A DNA stretch of 64,000 nucleotides from Weissella paramesenteroides ATCC 33313 (lineage in GTDB: Bacteria; Bacillota; Bacilli; Lactobacillales; Lactobacillaceae), in the NCBI RefSeq assembly GCF_000160575.1, contig NZ_GG697128.1, positions 448,561 to 512,560 of the forward strand. Direction: 5' to 3'. Shown piece by piece: positions 53,415-62,115 of the stretch. The notes below the pieces were generated by a model. That model made no database searches, was not told where the DNA came from, and was given only the letters and a program-made list of their open reading frames with translations. How positions within the stretch are numbered: position 1 is the first letter of the stretch; each line of letters starts with the position of its first letter. A program made the position numbers and the translations under genes.

Positions 53415-54566
53415 CTATTCTGACATACGCCAAGACAGATATTTAATAATTGCCTTAACGCCGGTTTCAATTGCTGCTTCATCTGGGCTTAATCGACTAT
53501 CATGTAGCGTATGCGCATCATCACCAACACCAAGCCAAAACATCGTGCCTGGAATTTGGTTAATTAAGTAACCAAAGTCTTCACCAGTCATGGCTGGCTC
53601 ACAAGTTGTAAAATCAATCTCATCATCATTTGTCATATATTGAATAAACGCTTTAGTCGTGTCAGGGTCATTATTAACTGGCCAATAACCACCTTGAATC
53701 AATTGTAAATCAAATTGCACATTATACATTGTTTCCAATCCTTGTGCGATTTCTCGTACACGTTGTTGCATCATTTCCAAATCTGGTTGTTTAAACGCCC
53801 GAATAGTCCCAGCTAACTGTGCTTCATTCGGAATTACATTACCAATCGTACCTGCTTGTAACATACCAATCGTGACCACACCACCGTGAACCGGATCAAC
53901 ATTGCGTGAGACAATTGTCTGAACCTGCATCACAAATGCTGCTGCTGCAACAATTACATCATGTGCGCGATGTGGAAATGCCGCATGGCCACCTTTTCCT
54001 TTAATCGTCAAATGAATTTCAGTACTACCAGCAAACAAAGTTCCTTGACGAGTTGCAATCTGACCTGCTCGCATTGCAGGTTGATCATGCAAGGCATAAA
54101 ATTCATCTGGGCGCCATTCATTAACAAACGTGCCTAATTCATACAGTTGCTTACCGCCAGCTTGTTCTTCTTCAGCTGGTTGAAACAAGAAGACCATGTT
54201 ATCCTCTGGTTGCCGTTCTGCAAAATGCGCTAACACACCCAATGCGACTGTCATATGAATATCGTGACCACATGCATGCATGACTCCTGGTCGCTCCGAT
54301 GAAAAAGGCAAACCCGTTTCTTCTGTAATTGGCAATGCATCAATATCGGCACGATACCCAATCGTCCGCTTCGGATGCTTACCTGCTAAGCGAACCAATA
54401 AAGCTGTTGGCAAAGCTGGAATTTCTCTGATAGTCAACCAAGGAGAGTGCCAAGACGTCACGATTTTTTTCAAATAAGCTTGTGTCTCAAATTCAGCCAT
54501 TGACAGCTCTGGATGAGCATGAAGATGACGCCGAATATCAATTAGATTTAAATCTGTAATCGTCAT
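53415..54566 (-). CDS. N-acetyldiaminopimelate deacetylase (M20 family)
   Basis: Zinc deacetylase of 383 residues in the acetylated branch of lysine synthesis. It has the M20 motifs IRRHLHAHPELSMAEF, GYRADIDALPI, HACGHDIH (metal His) and PAEEEQAGG. Family members YkuR and HipO look alike, so identity rests on its place between dapH and dapA. It is 11 bases after dapH. Confidence 0.9.
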   Translation of the reverse strand: MTITDLNLIDIRRHLHAHPELSMAEFETQAYLKKIVTSWHSPWLTIREIPALPTALLVRLAGKHPKRTIGYRADIDALPITEETGLPFSSERPGVMHACGHDIHMTVALGVLAHFAERQPEDNMVFLFQPAEEEQAGGKQLYELGTFVNEWRPDEFYALHDQPAMRAGQIATRQGTLFAGSTEIHLTIKGKGGHAAFPHRAHDVIVAAAAFVMQVQTIVSRNVDPVHGGVVTIGMLQAGTIGNVIPNEAQLAGTIRAFKQPDLEMMQQRVREIAQGLETMYNVQFDLQLIQGGYWPVNNDPDTTKAFIQYMTNDDEIDFTTCEPAMTGEDFGYLINQIPGTMFWLGVGDDAHTLHDSRLSPDEAAIETGVKAIIKYLSWRMSE

Positions 54567-54577
54567 GTCTACCTCGC

Positions 54578-55288
54578 TTACAATGATCGTAAGGCATCAA
54601 CTAAAGCGGTTTTTGCCTGTGTTTGCTCATCAATTGTTTTGATAACTTTGGCTGGTACACCAGCAACAACCGTGTTTGCTGGTACATCTTTCGTTACAAT
54701 TGCCCCCGCTGCAATAACGGCATTATCACCAACCTGTACGCCTTCGATGACAACGGCATTGGCACCAATCAACACATTGTCACCAATCGTCACAGGTGTC
54801 GCTGATGCTGGTTCTACAACACCCGCAAGAACGGCGCCAGCACCAACATGACTATGCTGACCAACAATCGCACGACCACCAAGAACCGCCCCCATATCAA
54901 TCATCGTACCCGCACCAATTTCGGCACCAATATTAATCACAGCTCCCATCATGATAACGGCATTATCGCCGATTGACACCTGATCACGGATAATCGCTCC
55001 TGGTTCAATGCGGGCTGGAACATCTTCATAGTTTAACAATGGGACACCACTGTTACGAGCTAATAATTCAACATGGTAGTCTGATATTTGATTAGCTGCT
55101 GCCGCAATAATCGGTTGAATATCTTGGTAATCACCAATGACCGTACCCGTCTTTGTTTCAATAAAAGCCTGCACAGTTTTGGGCCATTCAATGTCAGCCA
55201 AATCGCCTGCCAGCGTCACACGAGCGGGGGTCTTCTTTGGGGCAGTTGCGATGTAATTAATAATTTCTTGGGCGTCTAAATTGTTCAT
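54578..55288 (-). CDS. dapH: Tetrahydrodipicolinate N-acetyltransferase
   Basis: Hexapeptide-repeat acyltransferase of 236 residues. A short N-terminal helical part (1-80) is followed by many [LIV]-G-x-x-x-x turns, such as [29 protein letters not shown] and [10 protein letters not shown]. Use of acetyl-CoA distinguishes DapH from succinyl-type DapD, as does the adjacent deacetylase. The expected blocking group is acetyl. Confidence 0.92.
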   Translation of the reverse strand: MNNLDAQEIINYIATAPKKTPARVTLAGDLADIEWPKTVQAFIETKTGTVIGDYQDIQPIIAAAANQISDYHVELLARNSGVPLLNYEDVPARIEPGAIIRDQVSIGDNAVIMMGAVINIGAEIGAGTMIDMGAVLGGRAIVGQHSHVGAGAVLAGVVEPASATPVTIGDNVLIGANAVVIEGVQVGDNAVIAAGAIVTKDVPANTVVAGVPAKVIKTIDEQTQAKTALVDALRSL

Positions 55289-55318
55289 TCTAGTTTATCT
55301 CCTACTCTCATTGTCTAC

Positions 55319-56605
55319 TTATTGATAATGCTTATCTAAACGTAGCATATCAGCGTATGTTTCTCGTTCAACAACTAATTGTGATTGACCACCCTCAACA
55401 AAGACAACGGCTGGTCGTGGGTTACGATTATAATTTGAAGCCATTGAATAACCATAGGCACCTGTCGCCAAGACTGCCAAAACATCACCTGGTTTCGTTT
55501 TTGGTAAAGCTTGTTGCCAGACAAGGACATCACCTGACTCACAATATTTACCAGCAACTCGCACAACTTCTTCAGTTGGTGCTTGTGGGTTGTTCGCTAA
55601 AATTGCTTCATATTTGGCTTCATATAATGCAGGTCGAATATTGTCTCCCATACCACCATCAACAGATAAATATGTGCGAATACCTGGCACATCTTTCCTT
55701 GAACCAATTGTATAAAGATTATAACCAGCTGGACCAACAATGGCTCGCCCTGGTTCAATCCAAATGGCTGGCATTGTCATGCCATATAATGTTGTTTTTT
55801 CTGTGATCGTATCAATAATTGCTTCAACAAACTCAGTTGCTGGTAATGGTTTATCATCGGCTGTATAGCGAATACCAAAGCCACCACCAGTATTAATCAC
55901 TTGTGGATCAAAGCCCCATTCATGAACTAAATCAACCAATTTTTCTGCGGCCATTTTAAAGCCAGTGACATCAAATATTTGTGAACCAATGTGTGCTGAT
56001 ACTCCCAGAACATTTAGATAGGGATCAGCGATTGCTTTTTGCAGGGCCGCATATGCTTGACCACTATTCACATCAAAGCCAAACTTACTGTCAGTTTGAC
56101 CAGTAGAGATATAGTCATGAGTATGTGCCTCGACACCTGGTGTAATTCTTAATAAGACATCTTGTGTTTTATCACGTTCGCTTAACAAATCATGCAAAAC
56201 TGACAATTCATAAAAGTTATCAAGAATAATCGTTCCTAACCCATTATCGATTGCCATTTCGAGTTCTTCGATTGATTTATTATTACCATTGAAAGATACC
56301 TGACTCATTGGATAATTTGCTGCAAGCGCTGTTTGAATCTCCCCACCTGAAACAACATCTAAATGAATCCCCTCTTGTGCTGCAACTTCATACATGGCAA
56401 TCGTTGCGAAAGCTTTTGATGCATATGAAACAACATAATCAATTTGCCTATTCATAAATACTTCTTTAAAAGAACGCATTTGTTGACGAATGTGATTAAC
56501 ATCATACACATATAGTGGCGTTTGATATTGTTTTGCTAACTCTGTCGCCGTGACACCGCCAATTGTAAGTTCACCGTTTTGATTGACTTGATATGGTACT
56601 GACAT
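55319..56605 (-). CDS. lysA: Diaminopimelate decarboxylase
   Basis: PLP enzyme of 428 residues making lysine from meso-DAP. The PLP Lys is in VSYASKAFATIA, with the glycine loop GGGFGIRY and the Cys-containing CESGDVLVWQ of the active site. Start at 56605 behind GGGGAGAAATAG; a longer reading would overlap alr. It produces the lysine that the Lys-type MurE needs. Confidence 0.93.
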   Translation of the reverse strand: MSVPYQVNQNGELTIGGVTATELAKQYQTPLYVYDVNHIRQQMRSFKEVFMNRQIDYVVSYASKAFATIAMYEVAAQEGIHLDVVSGGEIQTALAANYPMSQVSFNGNNKSIEELEMAIDNGLGTIILDNFYELSVLHDLLSERDKTQDVLLRITPGVEAHTHDYISTGQTDSKFGFDVNSGQAYAALQKAIADPYLNVLGVSAHIGSQIFDVTGFKMAAEKLVDLVHEWGFDPQVINTGGGFGIRYTADDKPLPATEFVEAIIDTITEKTTLYGMTMPAIWIEPGRAIVGPAGYNLYTIGSRKDVPGIRTYLSVDGGMGDNIRPALYEAKYEAILANNPQAPTEEVVRVAGKYCESGDVLVWQQALPKTKPGDVLAVLATGAYGYSMASNYNRNPRPAVVFVEGGQSQLVVERETYADMLRLDKHYQ

Positions 56606-56624
56606 ATTTACTATTTCTCCCCTT

Positions 56625-57740
56625 TTAGTCGACAAGCACGCGCATGAGCCGATCCTGTAATCCTGTAGCAACCACCCAAGGTGCTAAGCCCACATGTTGC
56701 GCAACATCTTCAAGTGTATTTTCATATTGACCTTGCTTGCCAATGATTGTGACTACCGTACCAACTGGTAATTTCTCTGGTAAGGAAATCATCAGTTGAT
56801 CCATTGCAATCTGTCCGATAATCGGTGCCTTTTGACCATTCACCAACACCTCAAATCCTTGGATTGGCCGTGGTAGACCATCAGCATATCCAATCGGTAC
56901 CGTGCCAACCCACTCACCCTCGTGTGTATAGTACGTATGCCCGTAGCTAATCCCAACGTTTGCTGGCATTTGTTTTACAAATATGAGTTCCGTTTCTAAT
57001 GTAAGCACTGGTTTTAGATAATTATCTGGTAATACTTCACCACGTGATGGTTCAATACCATAAACAACTGTTCCGGCACGAATGTAATCCGTTGGTATCT
57101 CATCCGCGTGATACATGGCTGCACCAGAATTTGCCAAATGAACCATTGGTGGCATTGGTAACCCATCCGTCAACCGGTGCCAATTTGACAATTGCTTCTG
57201 AAAATAATCGGTTGCTAAGGAATCAGATTCTGAAAAATGAGTCATGATACTTTGATATTTAAAAAATATTGGTTGTGATGCCAAGTATGTGATAGCTTCA
57301 GACAACGACTCACGATTGCGAAAGCCAATTCTTCCCATCCCAGTATCAACACCTAAGTTAACTTGTAACGTCGATTGAGAACCTGCCAGATTTTGCTGTG
57401 CTGCCTGCAGCCAATCCAAATCACTGACCGTTGCAATTAAATCATTATCAGCAATCAACTTAGCGTACTGCGGTAACGTGATTCCTAAGATAATAATCGG
57501 CACGGTGATCCCCGCCTGTCGTAATGCTAAGGCTTCATCTAAAACTGCAACTGCTAACCCATCTACCCCTGCTTTGATTGCCGCTTGAGCCATTGGTATC
57601 AAGCCAAATCCATAAGCGTTGGCCTTCACAGCTAAGAACATGAACTTTGCACCGCTCGCCTGACGAGTCACAGCCACATTATGTGTCACTGCCGCTTGTG
57701 ATATTTTAATTCTTGTTGGTCTCGTTACTGCTACTACCAT
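56625..57740 (-). CDS. alr: Alanine racemase
   Basis: PLP racemase of 371 residues. It has AVKANAYGFG (PLP Lys), the second catalytic Tyr in the GISYGHTYY region, VPIGYADGLPR and QIAMDQLM. The start at 57740 follows AAAGGGGCA; ten upstream codons are excluded. It is the first gene of the lysine-riboswitch operon, which is unusual: D-alanine supply would follow lysine status. Confidence 0.93.
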   Translation of the reverse strand: MVVAVTRPTRIKISQAAVTHNVAVTRQASGAKFMFLAVKANAYGFGLIPMAQAAIKAGVDGLAVAVLDEALALRQAGITVPIIILGITLPQYAKLIADNDLIATVSDLDWLQAAQQNLAGSQSTLQVNLGVDTGMGRIGFRNRESLSEAITYLASQPIFFKYQSIMTHFSESDSLATDYFQKQLSNWHRLTDGLPMPPMVHLANSGAAMYHADEIPTDYIRAGTVVYGIEPSRGEVLPDNYLKPVLTLETELIFVKQMPANVGISYGHTYYTHEGEWVGTVPIGYADGLPRPIQGFEVLVNGQKAPIIGQIAMDQLMISLPEKLPVGTVVTIIGKQGQYENTLEDVAQHVGLAPWVVATGLQDRLMRVLVD

Positions 57741-57770
57741 GATCAATGCCCCTTTAATTTTTGATTGCAT

Positions 57771-57811
57771 AAAAAAACCGATTAACAGAGCACTATGGCA
57801 CTGTCAATCGG
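57771..57811 (-). terminator. Terminator controlled by the lysine riboswitch
   Basis: On the minus strand CCGATTGACAG pairs with CTGTTAATCGG (G-U allowed), then TTTTTTT. It lies between the aptamer and alr. Confidence 0.88.
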
Positions 57812-57819
57812 ACACATTT

Positions 57820-58000
57820 CTATTCCTTAAGACTGTGACAATAGCTCCCCGCTGATTCAGCGACAGTCTAATAGTTATTAGCTATTAGCCCAACAATACG
57901 GGTTACACAATCTGTATCATTTCGGCAACCGCCCCTTTTACTTAATCTCACCGTCTGTGTGGACTCTACTAAGTGACTCTTGTTGGTTGCAACCTCTATT
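57820..58000 (-). promoter_or_regulatory. Lysine riboswitch (L box)
   Basis: On the minus strand the conserved blocks appear in order: AGAGGTTGCAACC, AAGAGT followed by GTAGAGTCC, GACGGTGAGATT, AAGGGGCGGTTGCCGAAAT, TTGGGCTAAT and TCAGCGGGGAGCTATTG. Lysine would fold it so that the terminator at 57771-57811 forms, repressing alr-lysA-dapH-deacetylase-dapA-dapB-aminotransferase-asd. Exact P1 ends are approximate. Confidence 0.92.
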
Positions 58001-58018
58001 AATCATTAACGTAACATT

Positions 58019-58047
58019 AGAATATATTAATTTTATATCTATGTCAA
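58019..58047 (-). promoter_or_regulatory. Promoter of the lysine operon
   Basis: Minus-strand TTGACA, 17-base spacer, TATTCT; the transcript would start just before the riboswitch. Confidence 0.8.
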
Positions 58048-58050
58048 CAC

Positions 58051-58079
58051 TTGACATTCATCTTTTTTTCACTTTTAAT
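58051..58079 (+). promoter_or_regulatory. Promoter of the aspartokinase gene
   Basis: TTGACA, 17-base spacer, TTTAAT. Its -35 lies only three bases from the opposing -35 of the lysine operon, and the two form the palindrome TGTCAA-CAC-TTGACA. Confidence 0.7.
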
Positions 58080-58115
58080 TAGTGCCAATTAGGAATTTAA
58101 TTGGAGGCATAAATA

Positions 58116-59471
58116 ATGAAAGTTGTAAAATTTGGTGGTTCTTCACTAGCGACTGGTTCTCAGGTACAAAAGGTTTTAGACATTATTCAAGCAGATGAGG
58201 ATCGTCGTATCGTTGTCGTATCAGCTCCTGGCAAGCGTTTTGATGGTGATATAAAAGTGACGGATTTATTAAAATCTTACGCTGATCAAACGATTGCTGG
58301 TGCTGACACAACTGAAATTTTAATGACTATTTTAGCCCGCTATCAAGAAATTGCTGCACATTTTTTGTTAGAAGATGATGTGATTATTTCACAGATTAAG
58401 CAACAACTTATTCATTTAAATCGTGTCCATTATCCATCATTCGACCATCTATACGCCGCTTTTATGGGTCATGGCGAATTACTAAATGCCCAATTAATTG
58501 CTGCTGTCATGCAAAAAAAAGGCTTGCCCGCCACTTTTGTATCACCAGCTGAATTAGGAATTACCGTGACAGGTTCGCCACGGTCTGCACGCCTTGATCA
58601 AGAAAGTTATCATGCCATTAGTAATTATCAAATTGATGACTCACGCCTCCTAATTATTCCTGGATTTATCGCCTATACCAATGACGGTTATGCTGCCACT
58701 TTTAGTCGTGGTGGTTCTGACATTACGGGTGCCATTTTAGCACGTGGTTTCCATGCAGATTTGTACGAAAACTTTACTGACGTATCAGCCATCTACACTG
58801 TTAATCCAAAGATTGTTCCTCATCCACAGTCTATTTCAGAAATGACCTATCGTGAGATGCGTGAATTGTCTTATGCAGGTTTCGCAGTTTTCCATGATGA
58901 AGCAATCATTCCTGTCATTGAAGCAAATATACCAATCAATGTTAAAAACACCAATGACCCCCAGACGCCAGGGACAATGATTATGCCTAATCATGCCGTT
59001 AATCCTAGCAATCCCGTCACTGGTATCGCAAATGATAATCGTTTTGCAGCACTTTACTTACACCGCTATTTGCTAAATCGTGAAGTTGGATTCACCTTGA
59101 AAATATTGCAAATTTTGGCAACTTACAATGTTAGTTATGAGCATATGCCATCTGGAATTGATGATATGACGATTATTTTTGATAAAGCACAACTAACCCC
59201 TGAAATTAAAGCCCATATTAGCCATGATATCTATGCAACTATTGCACCAGATGAACTAGAATGGTTAGATGATTATGCCATTATTATGATTGTTGGCGAA
59301 GGCATGCAACAACATATTGGTACCTTTAGCAAAATAACTGCCGCATTGTCTGAGGCTGGTATTAATCTGCCCATGATTAATCAAGGAGCTTCACAAATTT
59401 CAACCATGATTGGTGTTCCTGTTGATCGTATGAATGAAGCTGTGCATGTTATTTATCACGCCGTTTTTTAA
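58116..59471 (+). CDS. Aspartokinase (monofunctional)
   Basis: Phosphorylates aspartate at the head of the lysine/threonine/methionine pathway; 451 residues. KFGGSSLATG is at residues 4-13, FSRGGSDITGA in the middle, and two ACT domains form the C-terminal third (from about 300), expected to bind lysine or threonine. It is divergent from the lysine operon and lacks its own riboswitch, so allostery may be its main lysine control. The ATG follows GGAGGCATAAATA. Length and motif order fit the LysC/ThrA class III type. Confidence 0.93.
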   Translation: MKVVKFGGSSLATGSQVQKVLDIIQADEDRRIVVVSAPGKRFDGDIKVTDLLKSYADQTIAGADTTEILMTILARYQEIAAHFLLEDDVIISQIKQQLIHLNRVHYPSFDHLYAAFMGHGELLNAQLIAAVMQKKGLPATFVSPAELGITVTGSPRSARLDQESYHAISNYQIDDSRLLIIPGFIAYTNDGYAATFSRGGSDITGAILARGFHADLYENFTDVSAIYTVNPKIVPHPQSISEMTYREMRELSYAGFAVFHDEAIIPVIEANIPINVKNTNDPQTPGTMIMPNHAVNPSNPVTGIANDNRFAALYLHRYLLNREVGFTLKILQILATYNVSYEHMPSGIDDMTIIFDKAQLTPEIKAHISHDIYATIAPDELEWLDDYAIIMIVGEGMQQHIGTFSKITAALSEAGINLPMINQGASQISTMIGVPVDRMNEAVHVIYHAVF

Positions 59472-59486
59472 TAGCAATAGTATAAA

Positions 59487-59522
59487 GAAGAGGTTGGCAC
59501 AAAAAATGTGCCAACCTCTTCT
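59487..59522. terminator. Bidirectional terminator between aspartokinase and DUF-like gene
   Basis: AGAAGAGGTTGGCAC / GTGCCAACCTCTTCT, 15 paired bases with an AAAAAAT loop. Confidence 0.88.
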
Positions 59523-59568
59523 TGCTAAAACTGTATCAATTAATAAATTCGTACTTTTTACTTGTTAC

Positions 59569-59704
59569 AGCATAAACGCATTCCAAAAGTCTGAAGCCTC
59601 AATGTAACACAATTTACGCAATCCCTGTCCTTCGCTTTGCTACGGCCAAAAATTACGCAAATCATGTTACACACCGGCTTCAAAACAACTTTTGTCTCGC
59701 TCTC
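59569..59704 (+). repeat. Recurrent intergenic repeat, full copy R8
   Basis: Best-preserved copy: GCATAAACGCATTCCAAAAG at the left, CTTTTGTCTCGCTCT at the right, with GAAGCC/GGCTTC and TGTAAC/GTTACA arms around TTCGCTTTGCTACGGCC. The right end lies 7 bases from the stop of the minus-strand gene at 59711; the left end leads to the terminator at 59522. Confidence 0.92.
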
Positions 59705-59710
59705 TTCTTG

Positions 59711-60733
59711 CTAAAATTGATTCTTCGCGTAATTACGTAAATCTGATTCAAGGCCAGCATGCCGGTTTGCTGGCTTAACATCTAATGATTGATGAATTTG
59801 CCCACCAGCATTTGCATAATTTGTTGATTCCGTGTTAGCAATCATTTGTAATTCGGCTAATGAATAATCTTCAGGTGATTCAGAAAATTCAAGTACCCCA
59901 CGTTCATTAACTGTCTGATGAGCCTCTAAAGCTTGCCACATCGATACAAGTTGACCCTGGTTATTGAAAATTAATTCTAAGTGATAACCCGGTAATGCTA
60001 CCTTGACATTATCTTTGTTAACGACCCCGCGATTATGAAAGTCCACATTTGGATATGAAACAGGGGTTCCGGTTAACTGTAGAATTTCCTCAGCAACATC
60101 TGTCTGATGCCAGTGATTGCGTAAAATAAAATCAACAACTGGTTTACTTAAATAATATCGTAATTGATTATCCATAATCGTACTCAATTGACGACTTGTT
60201 TCATATTTCGAGCGGATACCATTCCAAGCATGATGTTTTAGTCGTACCATGAAAGCAATTTGTTTGATGAATTCAAAATAATCCTGCACATCAGTAATCG
60301 TCTCAAGATGAAAATAATATAAATCTTCATCTTTAATTTTATCTCTCGAGTACCAATCCCCTAAACGTGACATTCTCACAAAATTAGTTGAACTTACCGT
60401 CATCCCAAACAACTCGTACAACATCTCCAATCGATCAGCTGCTGGCACACCGCCGCGATGAAAGCCAGCTGTAAACATCGTCGTAAAAAGAGATGATCCA
60501 ATTCGATGTGCTTCTATCCAATTTTCTGATAAAATGCGATTCATTGTTTGATCATTAAGTTGCTCATTATTAACAATCTCATCCACATAAGCAGCAATGG
60601 CTTTTGGCACCCAACCATCATTCATTAAATGTGTTACTTGGGTTGACAGTGCTGCTGACATAATAACCTGTCGCTTATCTACCCCTGTCGGCGATTTTAT
60701 TAATTCACGTGTCCGTTTGAACAGTCCTGTCAT
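59711..60733 (-). CDS. Conserved hypothetical protein (possibly DUF3114-like)
   Basis: Cytoplasmic 340-residue protein, largely helical. Features include WVPKAIAAYVDEIV, GSSLFTTMFTAGFHRGGVPAADRLEMLYELFGM, a histidine-rich RLKHHAWNG and the late NVDFHNRGVVNKDNVKVALPGYH region. It weakly recalls streptococcal DUF3114 proteins; no catalytic motif is recognised. Its start follows AAGGAGGTCATTTTATA. It lies between the repeat/terminator module and a LacI-type regulator gene on the same strand, 38 bases away, so co-transcription with that regulator is likely. Confidence 0.75.
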   Translation of the reverse strand: MTGLFKRTRELIKSPTGVDKRQVIMSAALSTQVTHLMNDGWVPKAIAAYVDEIVNNEQLNDQTMNRILSENWIEAHRIGSSLFTTMFTAGFHRGGVPAADRLEMLYELFGMTVSSTNFVRMSRLGDWYSRDKIKDEDLYYFHLETITDVQDYFEFIKQIAFMVRLKHHAWNGIRSKYETSRQLSTIMDNQLRYYLSKPVVDFILRNHWHQTDVAEEILQLTGTPVSYPNVDFHNRGVVNKDNVKVALPGYHLELIFNNQGQLVSMWQALEAHQTVNERGVLEFSESPEDYSLAELQMIANTESTNYANAGGQIHQSLDVKPANRHAGLESDLRNYAKNQF

Positions 60734-60771
60734 TATAAAATGACCTCCTTGTTACGATTAGCTTACCATAT

Positions 60772-61764
60772 TTATGATATTGATGCAGTTGACTCGCGCA
60801 CAATTAATTTCGTATCAAATGCTGCGACCTGACGTTCAGCATCAGGGTGATTAATTCGCTCAATAACCGTCTGCAATGCCGTTTCAGCAATTAGCCATAG
60901 TGGCTGTTCAACGGTTGTTAGTGCTGGTCTAAAAAACTCAGCATAATCCGTATCATCATAACCAATGACTGACATATCTTCAGGTACCCGGATACCATGG
61001 GCATTCAAACCTGAAATTAATCCAATTGCTAACTCATCATTTAATGCAAACGCGGCTGTTGCCTGTGTGATAGACACTGCCATTGCCGCTGCCCGGCCAG
61101 CATGCTTCGTCAAATTACGAGTAGCAACCTCACTAACTTTGGCTCCAGCTGCTAACATGGTTTCTTTAAATGATGCTGTCCGATATTGCAAATTATCAGT
61201 ATAAACTTGATTACCTAATAGAACAACATGTTTATGTCCCAATGCTAACAAGTGTTCAGCTACAAGACGACCACCCTTTTTATCAGAAGCATAAACCGCA
61301 TCTGCATCAAGTAATTCGTCATGATTCTCGAGTACCACTAAAGCAATGCCACGTTTTTTTAAACTACTAGCTACGGCAACGGGTTTTGCTAATTGACTTG
61401 CCATGATAATACCATGAACGCCTGAATTAACTAAAGTCTCAACTGTTTGATCCGCCTGTCCTTGTCTTGCTGTCATAATCGATAATGAGATATTATCGGA
61501 AATATTTTCTTGCATATGTTGCACTAAATCGCCAAAAAATGGATTACGTAAACTAGGTACGACAACCCCAACTAAAATTCTAGCGCCTTGCTTTAAACTG
61601 CGTGCACTGGCGTTTGGAACATACCCAATTTCATCACGAGCTGCCAATACTTTGGCTTTTGTTTTTTCAGAAAACCTTGTGCCCTTACCGTTCAACACTT
61701 GTGACACTGTTGCAATTGACACACCCGCTAAGCTCGCAACATCTCTAATTGAAACTTTTCCCAT
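60772..61764 (-). CDS. LacI/GalR-family transcriptional regulator
   Basis: Repressor of 330 residues. The helix-turn-helix is VSIRDVASLAGVSIATVSQVLNGKG at about 4-28 (hinge and recognition helix seen), followed by the periplasmic-binding-like sensor domain with VGVVVPSLRNPFF and VIGYDDTDYAEFFRPALTTVEQP. The ligand is probably a sugar or sugar phosphate; RbsR-like is possible. ATG at 61764 with AGAGG upstream; a TTG two codons earlier is rejected. No sugar operon lies beside it. Confidence 0.88.
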   Translation of the reverse strand: MGKVSIRDVASLAGVSIATVSQVLNGKGTRFSEKTKAKVLAARDEIGYVPNASARSLKQGARILVGVVVPSLRNPFFGDLVQHMQENISDNISLSIMTARQGQADQTVETLVNSGVHGIIMASQLAKPVAVASSLKKRGIALVVLENHDELLDADAVYASDKKGGRLVAEHLLALGHKHVVLLGNQVYTDNLQYRTASFKETMLAAGAKVSEVATRNLTKHAGRAAAMAVSITQATAAFALNDELAIGLISGLNAHGIRVPEDMSVIGYDDTDYAEFFRPALTTVEQPLWLIAETALQTVIERINHPDAERQVAAFDTKLIVRESTASIS

Positions 61765-62115
61765 ATCCAACCTCTTTATCTACTACTTATTTTAACCCAT
61801 TATCACTAAGTTTTTTTTATTGTTATCTTCCCAATGTTGACCCACGTCAAAACCCAGTCATCACCCTTATTAAAACATTTTACCAACTTTTTAAACTTTT
61901 TAAACCCCAAGCGGCTTGTTTTATTTTTTTAAAATTTCATTTTACTTTTATTTTTATTGCAGTATAATATAACACTGTTAGATGCACAGGGTAGATTGAG
62001 ACGCGTTAAGTGCCATAGAAACGGAATGTGGGCTATGGACGAAGGATTACCGCGATGTCTTGATCACATTCACTGTAAGAAGTGAAACCCTCCAAAAAAA
62101 AGGAGGTGTTTTCAA
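61765..62115. other. Divergent region between the LacI-type gene and folT
   Basis: These 351 bases hold the LacI-type gene's leader, an AT-rich block with the folT promoter (TATAAT at 61963-61968; weak -35), the THF riboswitch and the folT ribosome site. No ORF is convincing. Confidence 0.8.
61985..62090 (+). promoter_or_regulatory. THF (tetrahydrofolate) riboswitch
   Basis: Conserved blocks GGGTAGATTGAGACGCG, GCGTTAAGTG, CGGAATGTGGGC, GACGAAGGATTACCGCG are in the order of the folate riboswitch. P2 pairs GATTGAGAC with GTCTTGATC (G-U allowed). Directly after, CCTCC (62089-62093) can pair with the ribosome site GGAGG (62102-62106), pointing to translational control of folT. Confidence 0.9.

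Larger units (their letters stand above)
57741..58115. other. Divergent control region between alr and the aspartokinase gene
   Basis: These 375 bases hold the lysine riboswitch, its terminator and two divergent promoters. No ORF. Confidence 0.9.

Noticed and set aside
55357..55806. 149-codon plus-strand ORF
   Set aside because: It is antisense to lysA, has Leu/Gln/His-rich composition typical of shadows and no ribosome site.
57741..58000. T-box leader for the lysine operon
   Set aside because: No AGGGTGGNACCGCG-type antiterminator; the lysine riboswitch blocks are present instead.
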